A stretch of DNA of 64,000 nt from Arthrobacter tumbae (lineage in GTDB: Bacteria; Actinomycetota; Actinomycetes; Actinomycetales; Micrococcaceae). The translations under genes and the position numbers were made by a program. The DNA lies in assembly GCF_016907495.1 (NCBI RefSeq), contig NZ_JAFBCC010000001.1:248001-312000 (forward strand), written 5' to 3'. Below, one piece after another: positions 8,048-19,209 of this stretch. Position 1 is the stretch's first letter, and each line of letters begins with the position of its first letter. The notes under the pieces were generated by a model. It did not search any database and was not told where the DNA came from. It saw only the letters and a list, made by a program, of their open reading frames with translations.

Positions 8048-9393
8048 CGGGCACCTCCTACGGCCGAGGTGCCGTCGCCGGATGATCCGGCGTCCGAAGG
8101 CTCGACCGGAATGAAGCTGATGCGATCAATGCGACGGCCATCCATGCGTTCCACCTCAAGGATTCCACCAGGCACTTCCACACGATCGCCGGCCTCGGCA
8201 ATACGGCCCAGGACGGACATCATGAACCCGCCGACCGTTTCATAACCTGCTTCATCGGGTACTGACAGGTGCGGGATCTGGTCGCTGACCTCATCAGGAC
8301 GCATGATGCCCGGAAAGAACCAGTTTCCGGCGGCGCTTTGCAGCACGCCGGGCTTGAGTTTGTCGTGTTCGTCAGCCACCTCGCCCACGATCTCCTCGAC
8401 GAGATCCTCGAGTGTGACCACGCCGGCCGTACCGCCGTACTCGTCCAGCACCACAGCGAGCTGCAGGTTGGCCTCCCGGAGCTCACTCAACAGGGAGTCA
8501 AGGTGCACCGTCTCGGGAACCCGGAGCACGTCGGTCATGATTGTGCCGGCCGGCAGCTCGGCGCGCCTGGACCGCGGCACCGCGACTGCCTTCTTGACGT
8601 GCACGACGCCGCGGATGTCGTCCGGCGACTCCCCGATCAGCGGGAACCGGGAGTACCCCGTCCGCCGTGCCAGCTCCACGACATCGGCCACGGTCTCGTC
8701 GGAGTCGATGGTTGCCATTCGAATACGCGGTGTCATGACGTCCGCTGCCGTGCGCTCCGAGAAGCTGAAGGTGCGGGCGAGGAAGTTCGCTGTGCCCTGG
8801 TCCAGGGTTCCCATTTCTGCCGATCGACGCACCAGCGAGGACAGCTCTGACGGAGACCGGGCTCCCGAGATTTCCTCTTTTGCTTCCAGGCCGAACAGAT
8901 GCAGGATCCGGTTGGAGAAGCCGTTGAGGACAACGATCGCGGGTTTGAAGATTGCCGTGAAGACGAGCTGCGGGCGTGCGAGGGTCCTGCCGACCTTGAA
9001 GGGCAGCGCGATTGCCATGTTCTTGGGCACCAGCTCACCGATCAGCATCGATAGCAGCGTTGCCAGCACCATGGCGAGGATGAGCGAAATCGAACCCTGT
9101 GCGGCGTCCGGGACTCCGAGGGCACCCAGCGGCGATTCGAGAAGGCGTCCCACCGACGGTTCCATGACGTAACCGGTCAACAGGGTGGTCAGCGTGATAC
9201 CCAGCTGGCAGCTGGAAAGCTGGGTGGAAAGCGACTTCAGGCATCGAAGCAGCGGCTCCGCGCGCTTGTCGCCCTCGTCGACTGCCCGTTGAACGTAGGT
9301 CTGATCCAGGGCGACCAGCGCAAACTCTACAGCGACGAAGAAACCGGTGCCGAGGATCAACAGCAGGCCGATGGCCAGATAAAGCCATTCCAC
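8044..9393 (-). CDS. CNNM/CorC (hemolysin-like) transporter-family protein, upstream copy
   Basis: A 449-residue member of the same family: a DUF21/CNNM membrane domain (about residues 1-190), two CBS domains (about 210-340, including MTPRIRMATID and VVLDEYGGTAGVVTLEDLVEE split by length) and a C-terminal CorC_HlyC domain (about 355-430). Probably a divalent-cation efflux or sensing membrane protein; substrate not shown by sequence. The GTG start at 9393 is preceded only by a short AGG. Upstream lies a roughly 330-base region full of perfect hairpins. Confidence 0.88.
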   Translation of the reverse strand: MEWLYLAIGLLLILGTGFFVAVEFALVALDQTYVQRAVDEGDKRAEPLLRCLKSLSTQLSSCQLGITLTTLLTGYVMEPSVGRLLESPLGALGVPDAAQGSISLILAMVLATLLSMLIGELVPKNMAIALPFKVGRTLARPQLVFTAIFKPAIVVLNGFSNRILHLFGLEAKEEISGARSPSELSSLVRRSAEMGTLDQGTANFLARTFSFSERTAADVMTPRIRMATIDSDETVADVVELARRTGYSRFPLIGESPDDIRGVVHVKKAVAVPRSRRAELPAGTIMTDVLRVPETVHLDSLLSELREANLQLAVVLDEYGGTAGVVTLEDLVEEIVGEVADEHDKLKPGVLQSAAGNWFFPGIMRPDEVSDQIPHLSVPDEAGYETVGGFMMSVLGRIAEAGDRVEVPGGILEVERMDGRRIDRISFIPVEPSDAGSSGDGTSAVGGAR

Positions 9394-9786
9394 TACCTGA
9401 TCACCGCCGGGGCGAAGCGGGGTGCGCCGGTTCCAACCGGCGCACCGGGTTTCGGAGGTTCCGCCGGTTCGGAGGGCTCGTCAAGCTGGAAAAGGTCCGT
9501 CGACGCGGACCGTCCGGACGCGATGTCGCCCGGACCGGCGGCGTCCGGGCAGGAAACGCCGACCGCAACTGGTCCGCCTACAGCGGAACACGCAGAAAGA
9601 CGTGGGGGATGGGCATGTATGCGGGGATTGCCGGCACTGGATGGCTGCGCTGCGTGTCGGATCGATGCTGACTGTCGCTGCGTGCGCGCCATGGGCCGGC
9701 CCCTAGAGGAACTGTCCATAAGGTTTTTAGTTTACAGCAACGGCACGGACGCTGACACGAGAACCGTCAGAGCCGGCGTCGTACCC
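9394..9786 (-). promoter_or_regulatory. intergenic region with stacked hairpins; probable structured leader of the CNNM operon
   Basis: This 393-base gap between guaB1 and the CNNM pair holds no convincing gene. Three perfect stems are visible: 9421-9446 (12 bases, CC loop), 9494-9511 (6 bases) and 9528-9550 (8 bases). A possible -10 element (TAAACT on the minus strand, near 9730) would give a leader of about 330 nt. An imperfect stem at 9749-9780 just after the guaB1 stop may be its terminator. A 108-codon ORF (9393-9719, minus) overlaps the CNNM start by one base, but its composition looks non-coding for most of its length. I could not match the leader to a known riboswitch class. Confidence 0.45.
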
Positions 9787-11253
<1,467 letters not shown>

Positions 11254-11366
11254 TTACACAAGCGAGTGTATGCCGAATCCGGCCCGTGTTCGGATCTGCG
11301 GCGAGCCACCGGAATACCTGGGCGCAGGGAAGCCCCGGAGATTGGCTTGTTGCCTGAAACTGTCAT

Positions 11367-11372
11367 TAGACT
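11367..11372 (+). promoter_or_regulatory. possible -10 element for kgd
   Basis: TAGACT fits the actinobacterial TANNNT pattern about 100 bases before the kgd GTG. The -35 is poor (TTGGCT or TTGTTG at unusual spacings), so this is only a candidate. Confidence 0.35.
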
Positions 11373-11468
11373 GAAGGGCAGGTCAACAGGGTCAGGCAAG
11401 CGCCGATTGGAACCTTCTGCGGATCTTTTTGGGCCAAAGGGCAACTCATGGAAGAGGGCGTATAACAA

Positions 11469-14400
11469 GTGCCACAACAACCCAACCACCGTCTACCGGA
11501 AGAATTCGGCGGGAACGAATGGCTGGTGGATGAGCTCTATGAGCAATTCCAGCAGGACCGGAACTCGGTAGACAAGAAGTGGTGGAGCCTTTTCGAATCC
11601 TTCGAGTCGGAAAACACCGGCTCGGACAACGGGCGGCATTCAGCCACACGCTCCCCCGGCTCGGATCCCAATCCCCCGACACGGGAACTGCCCGTGGTCC
11701 GCACGGAGCAGGATGCTCCCAAGGCATCCGGTGAATCACCTGCTGCAAGCCAGGAGTCCGGAATGCCCCCGGTCCCCAAGGAAGAGTCGAAGAACAAGGG
11801 TTCAGGGAAGCCGGCCGCTGCGCCGAAGCAGGCACCTGAGGCCAAGCCGGCGCCCAAGGCTGAGCCGAAGACCGAAACCAAGTCGGAAAAGGCTCCCATC
11901 CCTGCCCAGCTCCCGAAGTCTGATTTGAGCCCCGAGATGGACGAGGACACCGTCTCCGTGCTGCGCGGGCCAGCCAAGGCTATCGCCACCAACATGGACG
12001 CCAGCCTCACGGTGCCCACCGCCACCAGCGTGCGCACAGTTCCGGCGAAGCTGCTCATCGACAACCGCGTTGTCATCAATAACCACCTGGAGCGTGCGCG
12101 GGGCGGCAAGGTTTCGTTCACTCACATCATCGGGTACGCGATCATCCGCGCCCTGGCCCAGTTCCCGTCGCAGAACGTGTACTACGACGTCGTCGACGGC
12201 AAGCCTGCGGCCGTACAGCCGGCGCATGTGAATTTCGGTCTGGCTATCGACATGCCACGGCCGGACGGCAGCCGCCTGCTCGTCGTGCCCAACATCAAGA
12301 AGGCGGAGACGCTCAACTTCTCCGAGTTCTGGCACTCCTATGAAGATCTCGTCAAGCGGGCCCGCGCGGGCAAGCTCGGCGCGGACGACTACGCCGGCAC
12401 CACCGTCTCCCTCACCAACCCGGGGGGCATCGGTACCGTGCACTCGGTCCCGAGGCTCTCCAAGGGACAGGCATGCATCATCGGAGCCGGCGCGCTGGAG
12501 TACCCGGCGGCCTTCCAGGGTGCCAGCGAGAAGACGCTTGCGCAGCACGCCATCAGCAAGACGATCACCCTGACCTCCACCTATGATCACCGGGTCATCC
12601 AGGGCGCGGGCAGCGGCGAATTCCTGCGGATCGTGCATCAGCTCCTCCTCGGCGAGCAGAACTTCTACGACGAAATTTTCGAGTCGCTGCGCATTCCGTA
12701 TGAGCCCGTCCGCTGGAGCGCTGACATCCAGGTTGATCCCATGGATGAGATCAACAAGGTTGCCCGTATCCAGCAGCTCATCCACGCCTATCGCGTACGC
12801 GGACACCTCATGGCGGACACCAATCCGCTCGAATACGTGCAGCGCAAGCACGCGGATCTCGATGTCCGAACCCATGGACTCACACTGTGGGACCTCGACC
12901 GCGAGTGGCCGACCGGCGGTTTCGGTGGTAAGCCTGCCCTCAAGTTCCGCACCATCCTTGGTGTGCTTCGGGACGCCTACTGCAGGACCACCGGCATCGA
13001 GTACATGCACATCCAGGATCCCGAGGAACGCCAGTGGTTCCAGGACGAGCTTGAGCACTCGTACTCCAAGCCGAGCCGGGAGGAACAGCTGCGCGTCCTT
13101 CACCGTCTGAATGCCGCCGAGGCATTCGAAACCTTCCTGCAGACGAAGTTCGTCGGCCAGAAGCGGTTCTCGCTGGAAGGCGGCGAGTCACTTATTCCGC
13201 TGCTGGACGCCGTCCTGTCCGACGCCGCGGACGACGGCCTTGATGAGGTCGCCATCGGCATGGCGCACCGCGGACGCCTCAACGTCCTCACCAACATTGC
13301 CGGCAAGACCTACGCACAGGTTTTCCGGGAGTTCGAGGGAACACAGGATCCGCGCTCCGTCCAGGGTTCCGGCGACGTTAAGTACCACCTCGGAACCGAG
13401 GGCACCTACACCTCGGACAGCGGGAATGAAACCAAGGTCTACCTTGCGGCCAACCCGTCACACCTCGAAGCCGTCGATTCCGTGCTCGAGGGTATTGTCC
13501 GCGCCAAGCAGGACCGCCTCGATCAGGGAGACACCTTCCCGGTCCTGCCCATCCTGGTCCACGGTGACGCAGCCTTCGCCGGCCAGGGCGTGGTGGCGGA
13601 AACGCTGAACCTCTCCCAGCTGCGCGGGTACCGGACGGGTGGAACCATCCACATCATCGTGAACAACCAGGTCGGCTTCACAACCTCGCCCACGGCGTCC
13701 CGCTCATCGGTTTACTCCACGGACGTGGCGAAGATGGTACAGGCACCGATCTTCCACGTGAACGGCGATGACCCGGAGGCCGTGGTCCGCGTCGCCCAGC
13801 TCGCTTACCAGTTCCGCCAGCGGTTCAACAAGGATGTCGTCATCGACATGGTCTGCTACCGCCGGCGCGGTCACAATGAGGGCGACGACCCCTCGATGAC
13901 TCAGCCGATGATGTACAACCTGATCGAGGCGAAGCGTTCGGTGCGCAAGCTGTACACCGAGGCCCTGATCGGTCGAGGCGACATCAGCCAGGAAGAAGCG
14001 GAGCAGGCGCTGCGCGACTACCAGGAACGTCTGGAGCGCGTCTTCGCGGAAACCCATGCAGCGCAGACCTCCCCCATTCCGGTGGTCACCAAGGATGCCG
14101 CAGCCGTCTCCGACATCGAACGCCCCATCGCGCAGCGCGGAGACAACAGTGTGGGGGCCCCGGCAAGCACGGCAATCACGGCCGAGACCCTCGCGCATAT
14201 CGGAAAGGCACACGTTGCCTTCCCGGAGGGCTTCACCGTCCATCCCAAGCTCAAGGCCCTGCTCGAAAAGCGGGAGCAGATGTCCCGCGAAGGCGGGATC
14301 GACTGGGGCTTCGGCGAGATCGCTGCGTTCGGGTCGCTGCTGATGGAAGGCGTCCCCGTGCGCCTCGCCGGCCAAGACTCCCGCCGTGGGACGTTCGTTC

Positions 14401-15323
14401 AGCGGCACGCCGTTTTCCACGACCGCGCCAACGGCAACGAGTGGCTCCCGCTCGGTGAACTCAGCGAGGGGCAGGCCAAGTTCTGGATCTATGACTCCCT
14501 GCTTTCGGAGTATGCGGCCATGGGCTTCGAATATGGCTACTCGGTGGAACGCCCGGACGCGCTGGTGCTCTGGGAAGCGCAGTTCGGCGACTTCGTCAAC
14601 GGTGCACAGACCATCATCGATGAGTTCATCTCCTCCGCGGAGCAAAAGTGGGGCCAGCGTTCATCGTTGGTGCTGATGCTTCCGCACGGTTATGAGGGGC
14701 AGGGACCGGATCATTCGTCGGCGCGCATCGAGCGTTTCCTGCAAATGTGCGCTGAAGACAACATGGTGGTCGCCAACCCCACGACGGCGGCATCGCACTT
14801 CCACCTGCTGCGGCGCCAGGCCTACAGCCGCCCCCGCAAGCCACTCGTGATCTTCACACCGAAGCAGCTGCTGCGCCTCAAGGCAGCAGCGAGCGCGGTC
14901 GAGGACTTCACTCAGGGGAGCTTCCAGCCGGTCATCGAGGATACCGCGGGGCTCAACCCCTCCGATGTCACGCGGGTCCTGCTGGTGTCCGGCAGGCTCT
15001 ACTTTGACCTGGCAGCAGCGCGGCAGAAGGCAGATGACACCACAACGGCCATTCTGCGCGTTGAGCAGCTGGCGCCCCTCCCGGTCGAGGAGATCAAGTC
15101 CGCCATCGCCGCGTACCCCAATGCGGACCTGGTGTGGGCACAGGATGAACCGGCAAACCAGGGACCCTGGCCCTTCATCGGTCTGAATCTTCCCCAGCAG
15201 CTGGACCGCGGGCTGGGCCTGGCCTCCCGTCCGGCTTCAGCCGCGACGGCAACCGGTTCAGCGAAGCACCACGCTGTGGAGCAGGAGATCCTCATCAAGA
15301 AGGCATTCGACCGGAACAAATAA
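11469..15323 (+). CDS. kgd: multifunctional 2-oxoglutarate decarboxylase/dehydrogenase E1-E2 fusion
   Basis: A 1284-residue actinobacterial E1-E2 fusion (Kgd/OdhA) that feeds 2-oxoglutarate into the TCA cycle. Order: a short N-terminal helix segment (about 1-45), a Pro/Ala/Lys-rich linker (about 50-150), a succinyltransferase domain without lipoyl domain (about 155-400; [15 protein letters not shown]), then the thiamine-diphosphate E1 part with [37 protein letters not shown] and [13 protein letters not shown]. In relatives the missing lipoyl group comes from the pyruvate dehydrogenase E2, and the N-terminus binds the FHA inhibitor GarA/OdhI. The GTG start gives the conserved [24 protein letters not shown] beginning. 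A strong terminator follows. Confidence 0.96.
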   Translation: MPQQPNHRLPEEFGGNEWLVDELYEQFQQDRNSVDKKWWSLFESFESENTGSDNGRHSATRSPGSDPNPPTRELPVVRTEQDAPKASGESPAASQESGMPPVPKEESKNKGSGKPAAAPKQAPEAKPAPKAEPKTETKSEKAPIPAQLPKSDLSPEMDEDTVSVLRGPAKAIATNMDASLTVPTATSVRTVPAKLLIDNRVVINNHLERARGGKVSFTHIIGYAIIRALAQFPSQNVYYDVVDGKPAAVQPAHVNFGLAIDMPRPDGSRLLVVPNIKKAETLNFSEFWHSYEDLVKRARAGKLGADDYAGTTVSLTNPGGIGTVHSVPRLSKGQACIIGAGALEYPAAFQGASEKTLAQHAISKTITLTSTYDHRVIQGAGSGEFLRIVHQLLLGEQNFYDEIFESLRIPYEPVRWSADIQVDPMDEINKVARIQQLIHAYRVRGHLMADTNPLEYVQRKHADLDVRTHGLTLWDLDREWPTGGFGGKPALKFRTILGVLRDAYCRTTGIEYMHIQDPEERQWFQDELEHSYSKPSREEQLRVLHRLNAAEAFETFLQTKFVGQKRFSLEGGESLIPLLDAVLSDAADDGLDEVAIGMAHRGRLNVLTNIAGKTYAQVFREFEGTQDPRSVQGSGDVKYHLGTEGTYTSDSGNETKVYLAANPSHLEAVDSVLEGIVRAKQDRLDQGDTFPVLPILVHGDAAFAGQGVVAETLNLSQLRGYRTGGTIHIIVNNQVGFTTSPTASRSSVYSTDVAKMVQAPIFHVNGDDPEAVVRVAQLAYQFRQRFNKDVVIDMVCYRRRGHNEGDDPSMTQPMMYNLIEAKRSVRKLYTEALIGRGDISQEEAEQALRDYQERLERVFAETHAAQTSPIPVVTKDAAAVSDIERPIAQRGDNSVGAPASTAITAETLAHIGKAHVAFPEGFTVHPKLKALLEKREQMSREGGIDWGFGEIAAFGSLLMEGVPVRLAGQDSRRGTFVQRHAVFHDRANGNEWLPLGELSEGQAKFWIYDSLLSEYAAMGFEYGYSVERPDALVLWEAQFGDFVNGAQTIIDEFISSAEQKWGQRSSLVLMLPHGYEGQGPDHSSARIERFLQMCAEDNMVVANPTTAASHFHLLRRQAYSRPRKPLVIFTPKQLLRLKAAASAVEDFTQGSFQPVIEDTAGLNPSDVTRVLLVSGRLYFDLAAARQKADDTTTAILRVEQLAPLPVEEIKSAIAAYPNADLVWAQDEPANQGPWPFIGLNLPQQLDRGLGLASRPASAATATGSAKHHAVEQEILIKKAFDRNK

Positions 15324-15341
15324 GCCTTCAGCCCGAACGTA

Positions 15342-15379
15342 CAATGGGCAGGGTCTGTCGGGACCCTGCCCATTGGCGT
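15342..15379 (+). terminator. terminator after kgd
   Basis: Perfect 14-base arms (15342-15355 and 15362-15375) around a six-base loop, followed by GCGTTTT. It lies 18 bases after the kgd stop. Confidence 0.9.
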
Positions 15380-15454
15380 TTTCCGCACCGGATAGCAGCC
15401 GCGGCCCAGCGGCCGCAGCGAGTAACCAACCCGACAAGCAACCAGAGGGGAAAC

Positions 15455-16054
15455 GTGGAACAGCGCAGAATAAGGCTTGCCGCAGTGGGAGACGAACTGC
15501 TAGCAGGACTGGGTGACCCGCGCGCGCTCGGCTGGCTGGGCAGGGTGCTGGCGAGAACAACGCCGGACAACGCAACGCTTGAGGCATTCAGCCTGGCTGC
15601 GCCCGGCGAGGGCACGGAAGCGCTGGCAGCACGTTGGCTCGAAGAAGCTTCCCGCCGGTTCTCGGACGGCACAGAGAACCGGCTGGTGATTGCGCTCTCC
15701 GACCGCGACCTCGACCTCGACCTTTCAACGGCGCGCAGCCGGCTCAATCTCGCCAACATCCTCGACGGCGCAGCGCATATGAGCATCAAGGTGCTCGTAG
15801 TTGGACCGCCGCCCGGGTTGGACGCTGAGCGCAACCGCAGGCTTGCCGATCTCTCAGCTGCGTTCGCGGATGTGACGACGCGGCGGAAGCACGTTTACGT
15901 GGACACCTTCACTCCCCTGCATGCCCACGAACAGTGGCGTTCGGACCTCGCTGCCAACGGTGGCGGACCAGGGCAGGCGGGCTACGGCCTCATGGCCTGG
16001 CTTGTCCTGCACCGCGGCTGGTTCCAGTGGCTGGAGATACCAGCGCCCGTTTGA
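15455..16054 (+). CDS. SGNH/GDSL-like protein with altered block I
   Basis: A 199-residue protein with the overall form of SGNH/GDSL esterases: block I near the N-terminus reads AAVGDELLAGLGDPRALGW, and the last block has a histidine in VLHRGWFQWL. The usual nucleophile serine of block I (GDS) is glutamate here (GDE), so it may not be an esterase at all. The GTG at 15455 is chosen because GAGGGG precedes it by four to five bases; the open frame extends further upstream into the kgd terminator, which cannot be coding. It stands alone between kgd and the convergent MDR gene. Function unknown. Confidence 0.75.
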   Translation: MEQRRIRLAAVGDELLAGLGDPRALGWLGRVLARTTPDNATLEAFSLAAPGEGTEALAARWLEEASRRFSDGTENRLVIALSDRDLDLDLSTARSRLNLANILDGAAHMSIKVLVVGPPPGLDAERNRRLADLSAAFADVTTRRKHVYVDTFTPLHAHEQWRSDLAANGGGPGQAGYGLMAWLVLHRGWFQWLEIPAPV

Positions 16055-16094
16055 TCCGCCTGCCCTGTCGGAGCATCACCCCGGCAGTCCACGA

Positions 16095-17066
16095 CTATTT
16101 TCCGTGATCGAAAATCACCTTGCCGAAAACCTCTCCGGCCGCCATCCGCTCGAATCCTGCCCGCGCGTCCTTGAGCGGATGCACCGAGTCGATGGCCGGA
16201 CGCACGCCGGTTCCCGCAAGGAATTGTGCGAGGCGCTCAAGTTCGTTCCTGGTCCCCATGGTGGAACCGAGGACACGCAGCTGCAGGAAGAACACACGAT
16301 TGAGGTCCGCTGACGGAGCAGGGCCGCTCGTTGCACCGCAGGTGACAACGGCTCCGCCGGGCTTCAGCGCTTTCAGCGAGTGCGCCCAGGTTGCTTCACC
16401 GACGGAATCGAATACCACGTCCACCCGCTCCGGGAGGCGGGCACCGGCGTCGAACACTTCCTGGGCGCCGAGCTCCCTTGCCCGATCCCTTTTCTCAGCG
16501 CTGCGGCTGGTAACCCACACCCGATAGCCCGCTGCCCGTGCCAGCGCGATAAGCGCGGTGGACACCCCGCCGCCCGCGCCCTGCACAAGAATCGTGGAAC
16601 CCGGAGCCGCCGGCGACGTGGTGAACAGCATGCGGTAGGCCGTCAGCCAGGACGTCGGCAGGCAGGCGGCCTCCTGGAAACTAAGGTCAGCAGGCTTGGG
16701 CACGAGGTTCTGCTCCGGCACCCACACAAAGTCCGCCATGGTGCCCGGATGACTCTCCGACAGCAGTGAACGGCGAGGATCAAGGGTCTCATCGCCCTGC
16801 CACCCAGGAGAGGAGATGACGCTGTGCACAATCACTTCGTTGCCGTCGTCGTCCACTCCGGCGCCGTCGCACCCAAGGATCATGGGCAGCTTGTCCTGTC
16901 CAAGCCCGACACCACGCAACGACCAGAGATCGTGGTGATTCAGGGCTGAGGCGCGCACGCTTACCCTGCGGAAACCTGCCGGCGCCTCCGGTTCGGGGAG
17001 CTCGCCCACCCGCAAACCGTCAAGCGGGGATTGGGGAGACATGGACTCGGCATACACTGCGCGCAT
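16095..17066 (-). CDS. MDR-family alcohol dehydrogenase/quinone reductase
   Basis: A 323-residue medium-chain reductase. The N-terminal GroES-like domain includes ALNHHDLWSLRG and ILGCDGAGV; the nucleotide-binding domain has VQGAGGGVSTALIALARAAG and the C-terminal piece GGAVVTCGATSG. The full set of structural zinc cysteines is absent, so it resembles zinc-independent NADPH quinone or enoyl reductases, though the family is often labelled zinc-binding. AAGGAG seven bases before the ATG at 17066 fixes the start; a longer open frame to 17153 has no support. Substrate unknown. Confidence 0.82.
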   Translation of the reverse strand: MRAVYAESMSPQSPLDGLRVGELPEPEAPAGFRRVSVRASALNHHDLWSLRGVGLGQDKLPMILGCDGAGVDDDGNEVIVHSVISSPGWQGDETLDPRRSLLSESHPGTMADFVWVPEQNLVPKPADLSFQEAACLPTSWLTAYRMLFTTSPAAPGSTILVQGAGGGVSTALIALARAAGYRVWVTSRSAEKRDRARELGAQEVFDAGARLPERVDVVFDSVGEATWAHSLKALKPGGAVVTCGATSGPAPSADLNRVFFLQLRVLGSTMGTRNELERLAQFLAGTGVRPAIDSVHPLKDARAGFERMAAGEVFGKVIFDHGK

Positions 17067-17258
17067 TCGGCGCTCCTTCGCTACGGGCCGGCTGGGAAAC
17101 ACTCCGCTCCATCCTAGGCATGTGCTCCGAAGCAAACGGCGCGCAAGACCCACCCTGCACGTTTAGGTTCGCGCCGCCTGCGTGTGGGAGACTGGAGGGC
17201 AGTCCGGACCCATGTGGTCGATCGGCAAAGCCACAACAGGCAAAATAAGGAGGCAGCC

Positions 17259-17333
17259 ATGAGCAAGCGTGCACGCAAGCGCCGTGATCGCAAGCGCGGC
17301 GGCGCTAACCACGGTAAGCGCCCCAACACCTGA
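17259..17333 (+). CDS. 50S ribosomal protein bL37 (24 residues)
   Basis: A 24-codon ORF encoding an extremely basic peptide, MSKRARKRRDRKRGGANHG followed by KRPNT. It matches the pattern of actinobacterial bL37, the small ribosomal protein first seen in mycobacterial ribosome structures (MAKRGRKKRDRK..NHGKRPNA type). AAGGAGG lies five to six bases before the ATG. A perfect 21-base terminator follows 13 bases after the stop, so it is a complete stand-alone gene. Easily missed because of its size. Confidence 0.9.
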   Translation: MSKRARKRRDRKRGGANHGKRPNT

Positions 17334-17346
17334 CATCACGGTCAAA

Positions 17347-17390
17347 GCAAACAGGAAACCCCCGTACCTGTACGGGGGTTTCCTGTTTGC
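17347..17390. terminator. bidirectional terminator between bL37 and rsrA
   Basis: Perfect 21-base arms (17347-17367, 17370-17390) with a CT loop; AAACCCCC/GGGGGTTT at the core gives T-runs in both directions. It separates the convergent bL37 and rsrA genes. Confidence 0.92.
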
Positions 17391-17412
17391 TCAGCGTCTC
17401 AGGCGGCGAAGC

Positions 17413-17673
17413 CTAATGGTCCACTGTCTTGATCTGGCTGATGCGATCAAGGATGCTGGCCTTCAGCTTCGCGGGTGCAGCCTCCGTGCAGGAGCGCTTC
17501 ACCACTGACCGGATCAGGCATTCCAGGTCATGTTCCTGGGCGCATTCCGGGCAATCCTCGAGGTGGTCCTTGATCTCGACCAGGTCGGCATGCGAAAGGG
17601 CGCCGTCGAGATATTCGTACAGCCGCTCGATCCGCGTATCGTCGCAGTTGCCCAGGCTATGGCAGTCGCTCAT
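17413..17673 (-). CDS. rsrA: RsrA-like zinc anti-sigma factor
   Basis: An 86-residue zinc-associated anti-sigma (ZAS) protein. The signature [12 protein letters not shown] (HxxxCxxC) is present, with further cysteines near both ends ([21 protein letters not shown]). In Streptomyces, RsrA holds SigR inactive until disulfide stress oxidises these cysteines and releases zinc. It overlaps the sigR stop by 4 bases and is transcribed after it, the standard order. The partner promoter upstream of sigR shows autoregulation. Confidence 0.92.
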   Translation of the reverse strand: MSDCHSLGNCDDTRIERLYEYLDGALSHADLVEIKDHLEDCPECAQEHDLECLIRSVVKRSCTEAAPAKLKASILDRISQIKTVDH

Positions 17674-18455
17674 TTTCCGCTCTCCTGTGTAATTCCACCA
17701 TCAACGATGGACGCGCGTGCCGAACCACCCATGCCGCGCTCATGCGCGTACTCGGACAGCAACTCTCGCAGGAGCTTGCGTCCTCGGTGCAGCCGTGACA
17801 TCACGGTGCCGATCGGGGTGTTCATGATTTCTGAGATTTCCTTGTAGGCAAAACCTTCGACGTCCGAGAAGTAGACCGCCAGCCGGAACTCCTCTGGAAT
17901 TGCCTGCAGAGCCTGCTTCACATCGGAGTCCGGCAGATGGTCCAGCGCCTCCACCTCGGCCGAACGAAGGCCCAGGGACGTGTGTTCTGCCGCCTTCGCC
18001 AACTGCCAGTCCTCGATGGTGTCCGAGTGTGACTGCAGGGGCTCCCGCTGCCGCTTGCGGTACAGGTTGATATAGGTGTTGGTGAGGATGCGGTACAGCC
18101 AGGCCTTCAGATTGGTTCCCGGCTTGTACTGGTGGAAGGCGGAGAACGCCTTGGTGTAGGCCTCCTGAACCAGGTCTTCCGCGTCTGCCGGGTTACGCGC
18201 CATCCTCATGGCGGCCGAATACAGCTGATCCACGTACTGCATGGCATCCCGCTCGAACCTCGCCGTGCGCTCCGCAACGGATTCGGTGGCCAGGTCCAGT
18301 TCCTCGTCTTCGGCTGGGGAGGGCCCCGCCGCGGCTGTGGTATTCATTGCTGCAAAGTCTACGCGTCCGCGGGTTTGCCGGCGCTTCGCCGGACCGGCCG
18401 GCGCATCAATGTGGATGCGCGGGATGTGGCCCCGCACCGATGTTGCTGTACCCAT
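17670..18455 (-). CDS. sigR: ECF sigma factor SigR/SigH (thiol-oxidative stress)
   Basis: A 261-residue ECF sigma factor. Region 2 ([21 protein letters not shown]) and region 4 ([30 protein letters not shown]) are clear. I use the ATG at 18455 with GAGGAG just upstream. A TTG at 18497 lies inside the -10 of the SigR-type promoter and is excluded. The first 36 residues are an extension before the ATG at 18347, where a shorter sigma of normal length would begin; Streptomyces sigR makes a long unstable and a short stable form in a similar way. No ribosome site precedes 18347. Operon with rsrA. Confidence 0.92.
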   Translation of the reverse strand: MGTATSVRGHIPRIHIDAPAGPAKRRQTRGRVDFAAMNTTAAAGPSPAEDEELDLATESVAERTARFERDAMQYVDQLYSAAMRMARNPADAEDLVQEAYTKAFSAFHQYKPGTNLKAWLYRILTNTYINLYRKRQREPLQSHSDTIEDWQLAKAAEHTSLGLRSAEVEALDHLPDSDVKQALQAIPEEFRLAVYFSDVEGFAYKEISEIMNTPIGTVMSRLHRGRKLLRELLSEYAHERGMGGSARASIVDGGITQESGK

Positions 18456-18495
18456 CTGCTCCTCGTATCCGTTTACTGCGTGTTCATGTATCTCC

Positions 18496-18521
18496 AACCA
18501 TGGGCAGCAAGTGAATATTCC
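18496..18521 (-). promoter_or_regulatory. SigR-type promoter of sigR-rsrA
   Basis: On the minus strand GGAAT (18521-18517) and GTT (18498-18496) are separated by exactly 18 bases, the published SigR consensus. Transcription would begin a few bases upstream of the ATG at 18455. This implies positive autoregulation. Confidence 0.85.
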
Positions 18522-18655
18522 GGTGCGTATGCCGCGACCGGATCGCCTCGGTCCGCCAAAAGTGCAAAACTAGACACATTCATCCACGGTTGTAACTGAC
18601 TTTGTTCGCCACGTAGATCCGGTGCCTCCAACGGTGCTGGAAGCCAGGAGGCATT

Positions 18656-19204
18656 GTGACCCTTGTTCGCGTACTCGCCCGCCCATTGCTTGCCAGCAGC
18701 TTCGTCCTCACGGGCATCGACCGCCTCCGGAATACCGAGGCCACGGCAACTGCCCTTCGTCCCACCCTTGACCGCATCACCAAGGCCGTGCCCGCAACGG
18801 CATCGGCCACGAGCAATGAGCAGCGTGTTGCGAAGGTGCTTGGAGCCGCCCACCTCGGTGCGGCGGTTCTGTTGGGAATTGGCCGATTTTCCCGCGTGTC
18901 GGCCCTGGTGCTGGTCGGCACGTCCACGCTGAACGCCGTTGTCGAGTTCAACAGTGCGGATTCGTCCACCTCGAAGGCCCGCAAGGACCGCCGCAGCCAG
19001 CTCCTCAAGAACCTCTCACTGATCGGCGCTGTACTGCTTGCCGCGGTGGACACCAACGGCCGGCCGAGCTGGGCGTGGCGTGCGGAGCACTTCGCCGAGG
19101 ATGCGCGCCGTAATGCCCTGGCCCTCAGCCATGACACCCGCAAGAGCATCAAAAAGGCGGAAAAGGCTGTGCGCAAGACTGCCTCGGAAGTCACGGGCAG
19201 CTAA
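18656..19204 (+). CDS. DoxX-family membrane protein
   Basis: A 182-residue DoxX-like membrane protein. The N-terminal helix region LARPLLASSFVLTGIDRLRN is typical, and three to four hydrophobic segments end by about residue 135, followed by a charged tail. DoxX-type proteins are linked to redox or thiol homeostasis in some actinobacteria, which would fit its place beside sigR, but that is inference. AGGAGG four to five bases before the GTG supports the start. aroA follows after 5 bases, so they may be co-transcribed. Confidence 0.82.
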   Translation: MTLVRVLARPLLASSFVLTGIDRLRNTEATATALRPTLDRITKAVPATASATSNEQRVAKVLGAAHLGAAVLLGIGRFSRVSALVLVGTSTLNAVVEFNSADSSTSKARKDRRSQLLKNLSLIGAVLLAAVDTNGRPSWAWRAEHFAEDARRNALALSHDTRKSIKKAEKAVRKTASEVTGS

Positions 19205-19209
19205 GGAGC

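Noticed and set aside
9393..9719. A 108-codon minus-strand ORF directly before the CNNM gene
   Set aside because: No ribosome site and a low-complexity Pro/Ser/Arg composition that follows the hairpin sequences; kept only as an alternative reading of the leader.
11802..13103. A 433-codon minus-strand frame within kgd
   Set aside because: It is antisense to an unmistakable Kgd coding region and has no domain or ribosome site.
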